Source: JANRKN01 sp033763435 (GTDB taxonomy: Bacteria > Planctomycetota > Phycisphaerae > Phycisphaerales > UBA1924). Taken from it: a stretch of DNA of 15,778 nucleotides. How positions within the stretch are numbered: the stretch's first letter is position 1; each line of letters begins with the position of its first letter. Below are positions 5,753-13,438 of the stretch, piece after piece. The notes under the pieces were generated by a model. That model did no database searches. It was not told the DNA's origin and saw only the letters and a list, made by a program, of their open reading frames with translations. The stretch covers positions 1 to 15,778 of the forward strand of contig JANRKN010000160.1 in NCBI GenBank assembly GCA_033763435.1, written 5' to 3'. A program made the position numbers and the translations under genes.

Positions 5753-7024
5753 TTACGCTCGGGCGAGCGTGATCGTCGCCCCGCTCCGGCGGACTCGGCC
5801 GGCCAGCTCGAGCATCGTGAGCCTCGTCAGAACCGTCGGCGTCGCGAGCCCCGTGCGCTCGACAAGCTGCTCGATCCCCAGCCCTTCGCCACGCAGCGCC
5901 GAGACGATCCGCTCGTCCTCGGCCGAAAGCGCGATCGCCGGTTTCGCGGGCGGCTGTTTCGTGGGCTGGAACCGTTCGGACGGGGGCTTCGCACGCGGGG
6001 TCTTTGGCGGTTGCGCCTCCGGCGCGAACAGCCCCGGCTCGGGTTCCGCGGCCTCATCGCCCCTCGCCGGCGTGTAGCGCGCGCCGAAGGTCCCGCCGTG
6101 CTGATGCCGCGCCGCCGACTCGAGCATCGCGATCACGTCCGCGGGCTCGGTCACAAGCTGGCCGACACCTTCCTTCAGCAACTGCAAGCTGCCCCGGCTC
6201 GCGGGCGAATCGACGCGCCCGGGCACGACGCACACCTCGCGCCCGTGATCATCCGCGGCCAGCCTCGCCGTGATCAGCGCGCCCGATTTCTCACCCGCCT
6301 CGATCACCACCACGCCCAGCGACAGGCCCGAGATGATCCTGTTGCGCGCGGGAAAGTTCTTCGCGTGCGGAGCGGTCTCGACGGGCAGCTCCGACACGAT
6401 CGCCGCGCGGCCTGATTCGAGCAGCCTTCGATACAAGTCTTCGTTCTCGGGCGGATAGCTGTGCGCGAGGCCGCAGCCTTGCACGACGATCGTTCGTCCT
6501 CCGGCGGCCATCGCCCCGCGGTGCGCCGCGGTGTCGATGCCGCGTGCGCCCCCCGATACGACGGTGATGCCCGCGCGGGCGAGCGCGCCGCCGAAACGCT
6601 CGGCCTGTTCGATGCCGTACGCCGTGCAGTGCCGGGAACCTACGAGCGCGACCGCGAAACGGTCCGCGCCCGTCGGCTCCCAGGAACCTCGGACGAACAG
6701 CAACGGCGGCGCATCGGGCGCGGCGGCCAGCAGCGCGGGAAACTCAGGCGTGCCCCGCGCGATCGCCCGCGCGTGCAGCGCAGCCAAGCGCGCGAGTTCC
6801 TGCTGCGCGAGCGCTTCCGACGCGCGGGCGCTGGCGGCAAACCCATCGACCAGCGCCGGTCCAAAGCCCTTGATCGATCGCAGCGACTCGGGCAACGCCG
6901 AGAGCGCCGCCTGCGCGGAGCCGAACTTTTCGAGCAGCCGACCGATCCGCGCCGGGCCCAGGTCGGGCATCAGCGTGAGCCGGAGAATCGCGATGAGCTC
7001 GGGGCTCGCGGGGTAGGCGGGCAT
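5753..7024 (-). CDS. dprA: DNA-processing protein DprA
   Basis: This encodes a 423-residue DprA (Smf), which loads RecA onto incoming single-stranded DNA during natural transformation. The N-terminal ~90 residues hold a helix-hairpin-helix/SAM-like region (GPARIGRLLEKFG, SIKGFGPALV). The Rossmann-type core (105-300) has VGSRHCTAYG, VSGGARGIDTAAH, SYPPENEDLY, SELP, NFPARNRIISGLS, EAGEKSGALITA and GREVCVVPGR. A Pro/Lys-rich linker (about 325-365) leads to a C-terminal winged helix (IEQLVERTGLATPTVLTRLTMLELAGRV, in the family style). The ATG at 7024 has no Shine-Dalgarno; a -10-like TACGCT ends six bases upstream. No other competence gene is in view. Confidence 0.96.
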   Translation of the reverse strand: MPAYPASPELIAILRLTLMPDLGPARIGRLLEKFGSAQAALSALPESLRSIKGFGPALVDGFAASARASEALAQQELARLAALHARAIARGTPEFPALLAAAPDAPPLLFVRGSWEPTGADRFAVALVGSRHCTAYGIEQAERFGGALARAGITVVSGGARGIDTAAHRGAMAAGGRTIVVQGCGLAHSYPPENEDLYRRLLESGRAAIVSELPVETAPHAKNFPARNRIISGLSLGVVVIEAGEKSGALITARLAADDHGREVCVVPGRVDSPASRGSLQLLKEGVGQLVTEPADVIAMLESAARHQHGGTFGARYTPARGDEAAEPEPGLFAPEAQPPKTPRAKPPSERFQPTKQPPAKPAIALSAEDERIVSALRGEGLGIEQLVERTGLATPTVLTRLTMLELAGRVRRSGATITLARA

Positions 7025-7030
7025 GCGCCC

Positions 7031-7058
7031 AGCGTATCGAGCCCGCGCCCGAATGCAA
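7031..7058 (-). promoter_or_regulatory. Possible leaderless promoter of dprA
   Basis: On the minus strand TTGCAT (7058-7053) is followed after 16 bases by TACGCT (7036-7031), then six bases, then ATG at 7024. Both hexamers match consensus at only three positions. The argument rests mainly on the missing Shine-Dalgarno and on the same geometry at the HTH gene (1390) and guaB (15036). Confidence 0.35.
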
Positions 7059-7073
7059 CAGGTGCCCCCGGGC

Positions 7074-7598
7074 TTACTTCGACTCAGCCGCCTTGACGTA
7101 CTCGCCGCGGGTTTCGCCGAACTTCAGGATCCGCACGTAGACGCTCACCGGGGTGCTCGACGCGACGCCCGAATCTACCCGCTGCTCGACGATGACCTGA
7201 GGCTGCATCGTCGCGGGGTTGGGCTCGGTGAGCGTCACGAAGACGTCCCGGCGCTGGAAGTTCTCGCGCACCTGGTCAAGCCGCGCCTCCCACCCGGGCG
7301 AGGGCGCCTGGATCACCACCACGTGCGGGCCGGGAATGTCCGGCGAGCCCGGGAACCGCTGCGGCGGCGCGCCCACCGCCAGGCCGATCGCCGGGCCCGC
7401 GTAGCCGCGCTCAGCAATCCGCGGCGGCTCGGGCGCGCTCGAACACCCCTTCGTCGCGCCGACGAACACCCCTGCCCCCACGCCCAGCGCCATCGCCAGC
7501 GTCAGCGCCCACGTGGGCGTGCCCGAGAAATCGACCCCGGGCCAGATCCTCCGGCGGTGGTCCACTTTGTCGGGCGAAGAACGGTTGGGTGTCGTCAT
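7074..7598 (-). CDS. Hypothetical single-pass membrane protein
   Basis: This is a 174-residue protein of unknown function. A short basic N-terminus (KVDHRRRIW) precedes one hydrophobic segment at about 28-48, followed by GCSSAPEPP and a soluble domain rich in Pro and Val with strand-like stretches (PHVVVIQAP, DVFVTLTEP, VIVEQRV, VSVYVRILKFG). The topology suggests an inner-membrane anchor with the domain outside. Start 7598 is chosen because AAGGA lies about 8 bases upstream; an ATG at 7628 is in frame but has no such support. It lies 49 bp upstream of dprA on the same strand and may share its transcript. Confidence 0.7.
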   Translation of the reverse strand: MTTPNRSSPDKVDHRRRIWPGVDFSGTPTWALTLAMALGVGAGVFVGATKGCSSAPEPPRIAERGYAGPAIGLAVGAPPQRFPGSPDIPGPHVVVIQAPSPGWEARLDQVRENFQRRDVFVTLTEPNPATMQPQVIVEQRVDSGVASSTPVSVYVRILKFGETRGEYVKAAESK

Positions 7599-7675
7599 GG
7601 AGGAATCCTTAGGCATGCTGACGCGCACGTTCCGCGCGGGTTCCGGCGATCACACCTTTGGACCGGGCCCACTGG

Positions 7676-8208
7676 TCATTCGGCGGATGTGGGCGCCGCG
7701 GTTGACACACTCGGAGGTGGCGCCAGGACCAATCGCACTCCGCGAAGACGCATCAGCGTGTACGGCGTCACGCACTTCACGCCCACTCCGGCGCACGCAT
7801 CGGGCACTTTGATCTTTCGCTTGCTGGGCGTCGATGCCGGCTTTTCGAGTCTGACGACGGTGTGCCCGCCAGCGAGGGCCTGGGCGACAAGATACGAGTC
7901 TGCCACATCGAAGAACTCGCCTTGGGCAGCGGACGAAAGCCCGCGGTGGAAGCCCACGTGTTGACCTTCGAATAGGCGGCGCTGAACGTCGCATCAGGGC
8001 GCAGAAAGAACCCACGGGGCAGCGTGGCGGCCCAGACGCTCAGATCGTCCCTCTGCGCGTCGATCTCATCGGCGACTCTCTCGATCGAAAGTACTACACC
8101 CGAGCGGGCTTCTCGCTCGAGCCAGTCCCAGTAGCCAGGAACAAAGTCGAGGCCATAGAACCGGCGCTTGGCCTCGATGAACACGCCCGTGTCGAGGAGA
8201 TATGCCAT
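7676..8208 (-). pseudogene. PIN-domain DUF4411 toxin, broken by a -1 frameshift
   Basis: The first 85 codons from ATG 8208 match the start of DUF4411 PIN proteins: MAYLLDTGVFIEAKRRFYG, then FVPGYWDWLEREARSGVVLSI. The frame then degenerates and would end at 7777. The remainder of the family is found in the -1 frame from about 7957 to the stop at 7676: FFDVADSYLVAQALAGGHTVV, then KIKVPDAC and LMRLRGVRLVL. Joined near codon 85 (around 7954), the product would be about 178 residues, close to family size. PIN toxins are Mg2+-dependent RNases; acidic residues D6 and the Asp of VADSYL are present. The start overlaps the stop of the upstream metallopeptidase gene as TGATG. Alternatives are an assembly indel or recoding. 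Confidence 0.75.
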
Positions 8209-9398
8209 CAGGCCGCCCCCCCACGGAGGAACTCCGTCATATCCAGCCGACTGCCGAGCGACTCAAGAGTCCGGACGTTTCGGCACCCGAGCAAGCGGAA
8301 GGCCTCGGTGAACGTGGACCGCCCTTCCCAGGTGCTTGCGATCACGGCGCGCGCAAAGCGCTCACTGACGCGCACGCTCGTGGTCGCGTAGTAGTCGCCT
8401 CCGCCTCCCGCGGCCTTACGCCGGGCAATCTCGCGCTGAAGCCGAGCAAGCTCGTCATCGAATGCGGCCTGAAACTCCTCGCGTGAGATCCCCCCCGCGT
8501 CGAGCATCCGCCGGAGAATCACCAGCGTGCTGACCTTGTACTGCCGGCTCAGACGCTGCGATTCCGTGCCGATCGGTTCACGGCGGCGATACGACTGCAC
8601 GAAGCCATCCAGCGGCACGAGCATCTCCGCCGCCACCGCGTTGCACCAACGCTCGACGCTGGCCCGCGCCGGCAACACCGATGCGGGCGTGACGTCCGAC
8701 AGGCCCGAATCACCGAGCCAGAGATGCGCGAGCTCGTGCGCGAGCGTGAACATCTGTCCCGATTTGGTGTCCGTTCCGTTGATAAATACGAGCGGCGCTC
8801 GGTCGTCGCTGAGTACAAAGCCGCGGAACTCGGCGGTGTCCAGCGGACGATGCGGATTCTGGCCGACGACACCGCTCACCATGACGAGGATGCCCGCATC
8901 GTCCGCCGCGTCGATCATCGCGCGGAGCGCGGCCTCCCACGTGCGCGCCTCGGCGCGGGCATCAAGGTCAAAGCCCACCGCCGCACGGATCCGACCGGCC
9001 GTGGCGACGACATCGCTCGCGACGCTCGCCGAGCCCACAAACTCGATCGGCGGCTCACCCAACACAAGCGCGTTCTGACGGTACCAATCCTGCCGTTGCT
9101 GGCAGAGATGGATCGTGTCCAGAAGATCGGGCGACGGCCGCCGAACACGCTCGCTCCCGACCGTGCGATAGTCCGGGATCGGAACCCGCTCCTGCGGGGG
9201 CTCGGGCAGGAACAGAAAACCAACCGGCGTGTGCGTCGCCCGCGCGAACTCTTCCAACTGCCTGAGGGTCGGCGCCTTGGTGCCCGCAAGCCAATCCGGC
9301 AGAGCGACAAAGCGCTCGGCCAACGCGGCTTCGAGCCGACCCGAGCGCTCGCACGCCCAGCGAAGAAGCGCAGGATTCACGGACACCCTCGTCGACAT
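8208..9398 (-). CDS. ImmA/IrrE-family (M78) metallopeptidase with HTH-like N-terminus, antitoxin-type
   Basis: This 396-residue protein combines a degenerate Xre-like helical N-terminus (about 5-65, with WLAGTKAPTLRQLEEFARATHTPVGF split across it) and a DUF955/M78 peptidase. The zinc site is HELAH (221-225), with a likely third ligand in AAEML (E259). Helices at 280-325 and a C-terminal region to 396 follow. In related systems such proteins act as the regulatory or antitoxin partner of the next gene. Here the TGA overlaps the ATG of the DUF4411 toxin (TGATG), implying coupling. The start 9398 has GAGGGG five bases upstream; the frame is open far beyond it but without coding character. Its peptidase target is unknown. 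Confidence 0.88.
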   Translation of the reverse strand: MSTRVSVNPALLRWACERSGRLEAALAERFVALPDWLAGTKAPTLRQLEEFARATHTPVGFLFLPEPPQERVPIPDYRTVGSERVRRPSPDLLDTIHLCQQRQDWYRQNALVLGEPPIEFVGSASVASDVVATAGRIRAAVGFDLDARAEARTWEAALRAMIDAADDAGILVMVSGVVGQNPHRPLDTAEFRGFVLSDDRAPLVFINGTDTKSGQMFTLAHELAHLWLGDSGLSDVTPASVLPARASVERWCNAVAAEMLVPLDGFVQSYRRREPIGTESQRLSRQYKVSTLVILRRMLDAGGISREEFQAAFDDELARLQREIARRKAAGGGGDYYATTSVRVSERFARAVIASTWEGRSTFTEAFRLLGCRNVRTLESLGSRLDMTEFLRGGAA

Positions 9399-9486
9399 CG
9401 GCCCCTCACGCACCGAGCATCGTCTTTGCCGCTGCGCAAACTCTGCCCGTGACCTCAGTGTATCGATCGCCGCACGCAACTCGCTC

Positions 9487-9501
9487 GAACTTCTACCGAA
9501 C
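9487..9501. promoter_or_regulatory. GAAC-N7-GAAC motif in a divergent spacer
   Basis: GAAC-TTCTACC-GAAC is a direct repeat with seven bases between the half-sites, the spacing of the alphaproteobacterial LexA box. It also contains one CCGAAC, the hexamer clustered upstream of lexA. It lies in the 250-bp spacer (9399-9648) between the metallopeptidase gene and the divergent SpoIID-like gene. A single occurrence may be chance. Nothing else in that spacer was clear enough to name. Confidence 0.25.
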
Positions 9502-9648
9502 GGCTCGTTTTCGTGCCCTGCACGCGACGCACATCCCTCGCTTGACCCTCGCGATCGGCTCCGAGGACCTTTCCTCGCGCGGCTGTCGCGGGTACTCTGA
9601 TCGCAAGTTTCCGAGGGTCGGACCGATCGCGGGCGTGAGGACAGGCGC

Positions 9649-11028
9649 ATGACGTGGGCGAGCGCAGGACGGCGCGGGCACATCGCACAACTGATCCTTC
9701 TCTGCAGCGTGCTTGCGGGCATGCTTGTGACGCTGTCGGGCTGTGAACTCTTCCGCGCCGAGCCGCGGACTGAGGCGCCCGTCGCCCTGGGCAAGGAACC
9801 CGAAGTCCGCGTGCGCGTGGTGCCGGGCGCATCGACGCTGACCTTTGGCGGCGCGAGCCGCGTGGTCCTTCGGCCCATCTCGGGGGGCGTCGCATCGACG
9901 GTGCCCGCGCCGGTGACGATCGAGATGACGCCCCAGGGCCTGCGCGCCAAGCCCGCGGGCGCCGCGCCCATCACCTGGCCCTTCGGCACCGACATCGAAG
10001 TCATTCCGCAAGCAAGCTGGACTTCGGGCTCCTCCAGCGCGTCTTCGTCGCGCGCGGGAGGCACGCCCGCGTCGACGACGGTGACGATCAACGGCGTGAT
10101 GTACCCCGGGCTCGCGCAGGTTCGCGGCCGTTGGAACGCCAGCGCGGCAGACGAAGCCACGCTCGACGCCGTCTGCGTCATGCCCATCGAGTCGTACCTG
10201 CCGGGCGTGCTGAGCAAGGAACTGATCAAGGGCTGGCCCCGCCAGAGCTACGAAGCGCAGGCGATTGCCGCGCGGTCGTACGCGCTGCACGAGCGTCGGC
10301 GCGCGCGGTCGCTCGGCAAGGCGTGGGACCTCGAGAACGACACGAGCGATCAGGTCTTCGGCGGGATCACCTCCGACCGGACGAGCATGGAGGCCGCGCG
10401 GGCCACCCGCGGACGCGTGCTCGTCGATTCCGCGGGCGAGCTTGTCCGGGCGTACTTCTCGAGCACCTGCGGCGGGCGTCCCGCGTCCGCGCCGGACGCC
10501 TTCGGCACGCCCGCGGGGCAGGAGTTCAACCGTGCCGCGCCACTGCAGGCGCGCGCCCGGCCCCACGCGTGCCAGACCGCCTCGCTCTATCGCTGGACGA
10601 TCGACCGCTCGGACACCGACCTCTCGCGCCGGCTGCGCACGTGGGGCCAGTTCAACGGGCACGAGGTCCGGAGCCTCTCGCTCGTGCGCGCGGTCGAGCC
10701 CGCACGCTCCAACACCGCGGGCCGGCCGATCGACTATCGCGTCACCGACGACCGCGGCCGGACGTTCACGCTCCGGGGCGAACAGCTCCGCCAGGCGATC
10801 AATCAGAGCGTCGAAGGCCTGCCCAACGTCACGCGCGCGACCCGCGCCAACAGCGGCGATGTCGACGTCAGCTTCTCAGGCGGGCGCGCGACGATCCAGG
10901 GGCGCGGCTTCGGCCACGGCGTGGGCCTATGCCAGTGGTGCGCGCGCGGCTTCGCGCTCGAAGGCCGCGACGCCTCGCAGATCCTCGCCCTCATGTACCC
11001 CGGAAGCACCGTGAGGCAGAGGTATTGA
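9649..11028 (+). CDS. SpoIID/LytB-domain lipoprotein (putative peptidoglycan-acting)
   Basis: This is a 459-residue exported protein. A basic N-terminus and hydrophobic helix end in the lipobox LSGC (C32), predicting a lipoprotein. A Ser/Ala-rich linker (124-142) leads to a SpoIID domain: YLPGVLSKELIKGW with the probable catalytic acid E191, AQAIAARSYAL (203-213), DQVFGG, TRGRVLVDSAG, AYFSSTCGGRP and the C-terminal GRGFGHGVGLCQW (418-430). SpoIID proteins cleave glycan strands as lytic transglycosylases. This organism's other genes give no sign of sporulation, so a cell-wall remodelling role is more likely. The ATG at 9649 follows GTGAGGA nine bases upstream. It stands alone on the plus strand, converging on the gene that ends at 11081. 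Confidence 0.9.
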   Translation: MTWASAGRRGHIAQLILLCSVLAGMLVTLSGCELFRAEPRTEAPVALGKEPEVRVRVVPGASTLTFGGASRVVLRPISGGVASTVPAPVTIEMTPQGLRAKPAGAAPITWPFGTDIEVIPQASWTSGSSSASSSRAGGTPASTTVTINGVMYPGLAQVRGRWNASAADEATLDAVCVMPIESYLPGVLSKELIKGWPRQSYEAQAIAARSYALHERRRARSLGKAWDLENDTSDQVFGGITSDRTSMEAARATRGRVLVDSAGELVRAYFSSTCGGRPASAPDAFGTPAGQEFNRAAPLQARARPHACQTASLYRWTIDRSDTDLSRRLRTWGQFNGHEVRSLSLVRAVEPARSNTAGRPIDYRVTDDRGRTFTLRGEQLRQAINQSVEGLPNVTRATRANSGDVDVSFSGGRATIQGRGFGHGVGLCQWCARGFALEGRDASQILALMYPGSTVRQRY

Positions 11029-11039
11029 GGCAGAGCCAG

Positions 11040-11059
11040 TGGCCAGTGGGCAATGGCCA
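11040..11059. repeat. TGGCCA inverted pair between convergent genes
   Basis: TGGCCA occurs at 11040-11045 and 11054-11059, eight bases apart, in the 52-bp gap between two convergent genes. It can fold as a 6-bp stem but has no T-run on either strand, so a role in termination is only possible. The surrounding CAGTGGCCAGTGGGCAATGG has a short-period repetitive look typical of intergenic filler. Confidence 0.35.
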
Positions 11060-11080
11060 AGCTGCAGGGGCTGCTGACGA

Positions 11081-13438
11081 TCAAAGACCGACGATGGACT
11101 GAGCCAAAGATTCCGCCCGGGGACGCGGAAACTCTCTTTGCTCATTTCGCATGCTGCAGACGTAAGTCATCTTTGACTCACTGATCTTGTCCAGCAAGAG
11201 CACAAAGATCTCATCGGCGACAGCCTCAAGTCGCACGACGGGAAAGAGATTGACAGCAGCCCCGCGATACTCGAATTCAGCGCACAGCGCCTCTACCGGC
11301 ATTCGAGCCCGAGAGTCGGATTCCGGAACGCGAATCCAGCGAGGCACAGTGTGAAAGTCGTGCTCTGACATCCCGCAGCGCTCAACCTCCAGCCCATCCA
11401 GAGTCCGCCTCGAACCGCGAACTGAGAACCACCTCGCCGCGGACGACAATGGCAGCGCCTCAACGAGATCGGCCAACGAACTCTCAATGCCGCCGGACGC
11501 AGCCCTCGGGCTTCCGCGACTCGGTCCACGTCGATGGTGCAGATCATTCCGAAGCTCAACGGCCCTTTGCAGTGCAGCTGCAACCTTATCCAGACGCTCA
11601 CGCGTCACCAGCGCCTGAGCTCCCAGAGACTTCGCAGGCTCAACCCCTCCGCCCGCCAAGTCAAGCAGTTCGTCCATCAGACCACGGTAAAGCTGTACCC
11701 ACGTACCCAGCGACGGCTTCCAGGTTCGTCGACTGTCGGCAGCAATCACTCTTTCAACCAGTTCGACCGCACGCGTGCGAGACGACTCTCGCACAATCGC
11801 AAGGGACGTCGCAATATCGACCTTGAGCTCTCGCTCAAGGATCGCAAGCCACCTCAACAGCCGATCATCCTCTTCAGCCGCGCGATTGGCCCAGCGCAAA
11901 CCATGAGATCTGGTCCAAAGCGGCGACCACTGGCGTCCAGATTGCACGAGACCAAGCCGATCAAGAACCTCGACGCACTTTGTCGCAAGGACGGAGATGG
12001 GAGTTCTAACCGCTGCACTCCCAGGCTGGTTCATCCTTAGCGTCGTAGCGAGAGAGAATCTCCGAGGATCCAACAATTGTCGATTCAAAACGAAAAACAT
12101 GGGTACGCTCTGAGGAATTGCGTCTGCCAGCTCGTGAAAAATTGTTTCATCAGATTCAACATCTTCGTCTTGAAAAGGCGCCAGAACCTGATCGACGCGG
12201 TCGTATCGAGCCACGAGTCGAGACGCGCAGTTACGGTCAAATGCTATAATTCGGATCGCCTGAGAGATCTGACGCCAATCGTCATCAAAAGCATCTCTGT
12301 AGTAATTCAGCTGCGAATAAAATGGCGCATGGATAGCAATATGTTCAGGCGACCCGAGACTAAACCGTGGAGATGGCACTTGCAGAAGGAACCAGTGTCG
12401 AGAAGCATCATCCGCCCAATCAAACTTCAGGGAATCGATTTTCCAGCCCGGCGAACCCTCGACCTCACTGCCTGCAAGTGTCGCCATGGACGTCAATGGT
12501 GCAACATCAAATCCATAGCTCCGCACCCATTGATCAAAAAAATCATGAATCTCACTGTCGGATACCGCACCCAATGGTCGATCGATACGCAGCATGTCCG
12601 ATGGAATGCGACCACTATGGCAAGAATGATGCACACTCTCCGGCACGTTCTCCATATCACCGTTGTAAAGCCGATCAAGCTTGTCGGCGTTGGCCAACTC
12701 GACGATTGCCTCAAAGTCGATTCGACCTTGCAAGAAGGCGAACTCATGCCTGTTCTGACACCAGTAAAGCAGACACGTTCCGCCGGCCGATCCCTGGGGA
12801 GGCTGTACGATCCATGCGGCGCCCGAAGCATGGACACCCTGTGCCTCGGCGAGCTGGCGGTGATAAAACAATGGGGGCACGCTGCCATCATCCTCGATCT
12901 GCTCGAGACATTGCCGGAGAGTCATCACCTCGATCTCGGGCAACGGTATGCGGAAAAGATCTTGCTCCTGCACGATCGGAATGATTTCGTGCATCCTGAG
13001 ATCCACGCCCTCAGGCAGCTGCACGATGAGAACTGAGTGAGCGAGATCTTCTTCAAATTGACGGCGTGCATCTGAAACAAGCTCAAACTTAGATGCATAT
13101 CGTGGTCCCACGCCCACAACAGTAATTGTGTTTATTGACAGATTGTACCTACTGTAGGTAGAACCCGAGCCTACCTCCGGATCCATCTCAAAGCCGAGCT
13201 TTGCCATCACTCGATCATAATCTCGAGAATCACAATGTCGGACGTCGTGGTTTGAAAAGAACGCCAGCCGCGAATCGACCAGCTCGCCCAAGTCCGGGTC
13301 GACGACGATAAGAGATTGGGCATCCAATCCCCTGATTACACACTTGCCGGTTTCAAAGTCATCGTCATCGATTTCGGCTGTCAATCGCCTTGCGAAGATC
13401 GCCGCAAGCTGAACGGCCAGTGGCTGGTCCTGCGTCAT
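11081..13438 (-). CDS. Large protein of unknown function with RNxxxH (HEPN-like) motif, coupled to guaB
   Basis: This 785-residue protein is not recognised as a whole. It is soluble and acidic, with mixed alpha/beta N-terminal and middle sections and several Trp/Tyr-rich patches (DFFDQWVRSYGFD, DDWRQISQAIRIIAFDRN). A helical C-terminal section holds AVELRNDLHHRRG, where R630-N631-x-x-x-H635 fits the RNxxxH catalytic motif of HEPN RNases. It is followed near 722 by FEYRGAAVNLFPVVRLE and a strand-rich end. The ATG at 13438 overlaps guaB's TGA (ATGA) and has a very strong GGAGGGGGCGAGGGG just upstream inside guaB. Base composition is visibly lower in GC than both neighbours, with many A/T third positions, suggesting transfer. 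A defence role is an inference only; a regulatory or structural protein is equally possible. Confidence 0.85.
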   Translation of the reverse strand: MTQDQPLAVQLAAIFARRLTAEIDDDDFETGKCVIRGLDAQSLIVVDPDLGELVDSRLAFFSNHDVRHCDSRDYDRVMAKLGFEMDPEVGSGSTYSRYNLSINTITVVGVGPRYASKFELVSDARRQFEEDLAHSVLIVQLPEGVDLRMHEIIPIVQEQDLFRIPLPEIEVMTLRQCLEQIEDDGSVPPLFYHRQLAEAQGVHASGAAWIVQPPQGSAGGTCLLYWCQNRHEFAFLQGRIDFEAIVELANADKLDRLYNGDMENVPESVHHSCHSGRIPSDMLRIDRPLGAVSDSEIHDFFDQWVRSYGFDVAPLTSMATLAGSEVEGSPGWKIDSLKFDWADDASRHWFLLQVPSPRFSLGSPEHIAIHAPFYSQLNYYRDAFDDDWRQISQAIRIIAFDRNCASRLVARYDRVDQVLAPFQDEDVESDETIFHELADAIPQSVPMFFVLNRQLLDPRRFSLATTLRMNQPGSAAVRTPISVLATKCVEVLDRLGLVQSGRQWSPLWTRSHGLRWANRAAEEDDRLLRWLAILERELKVDIATSLAIVRESSRTRAVELVERVIAADSRRTWKPSLGTWVQLYRGLMDELLDLAGGGVEPAKSLGAQALVTRERLDKVAAALQRAVELRNDLHHRRGPSRGSPRAASGGIESSLADLVEALPLSSAARWFSVRGSRRTLDGLEVERCGMSEHDFHTVPRWIRVPESDSRARMPVEALCAEFEYRGAAVNLFPVVRLEAVADEIFVLLLDKISESKMTYVCSMRNEQREFPRPRAESLAQSIVGL

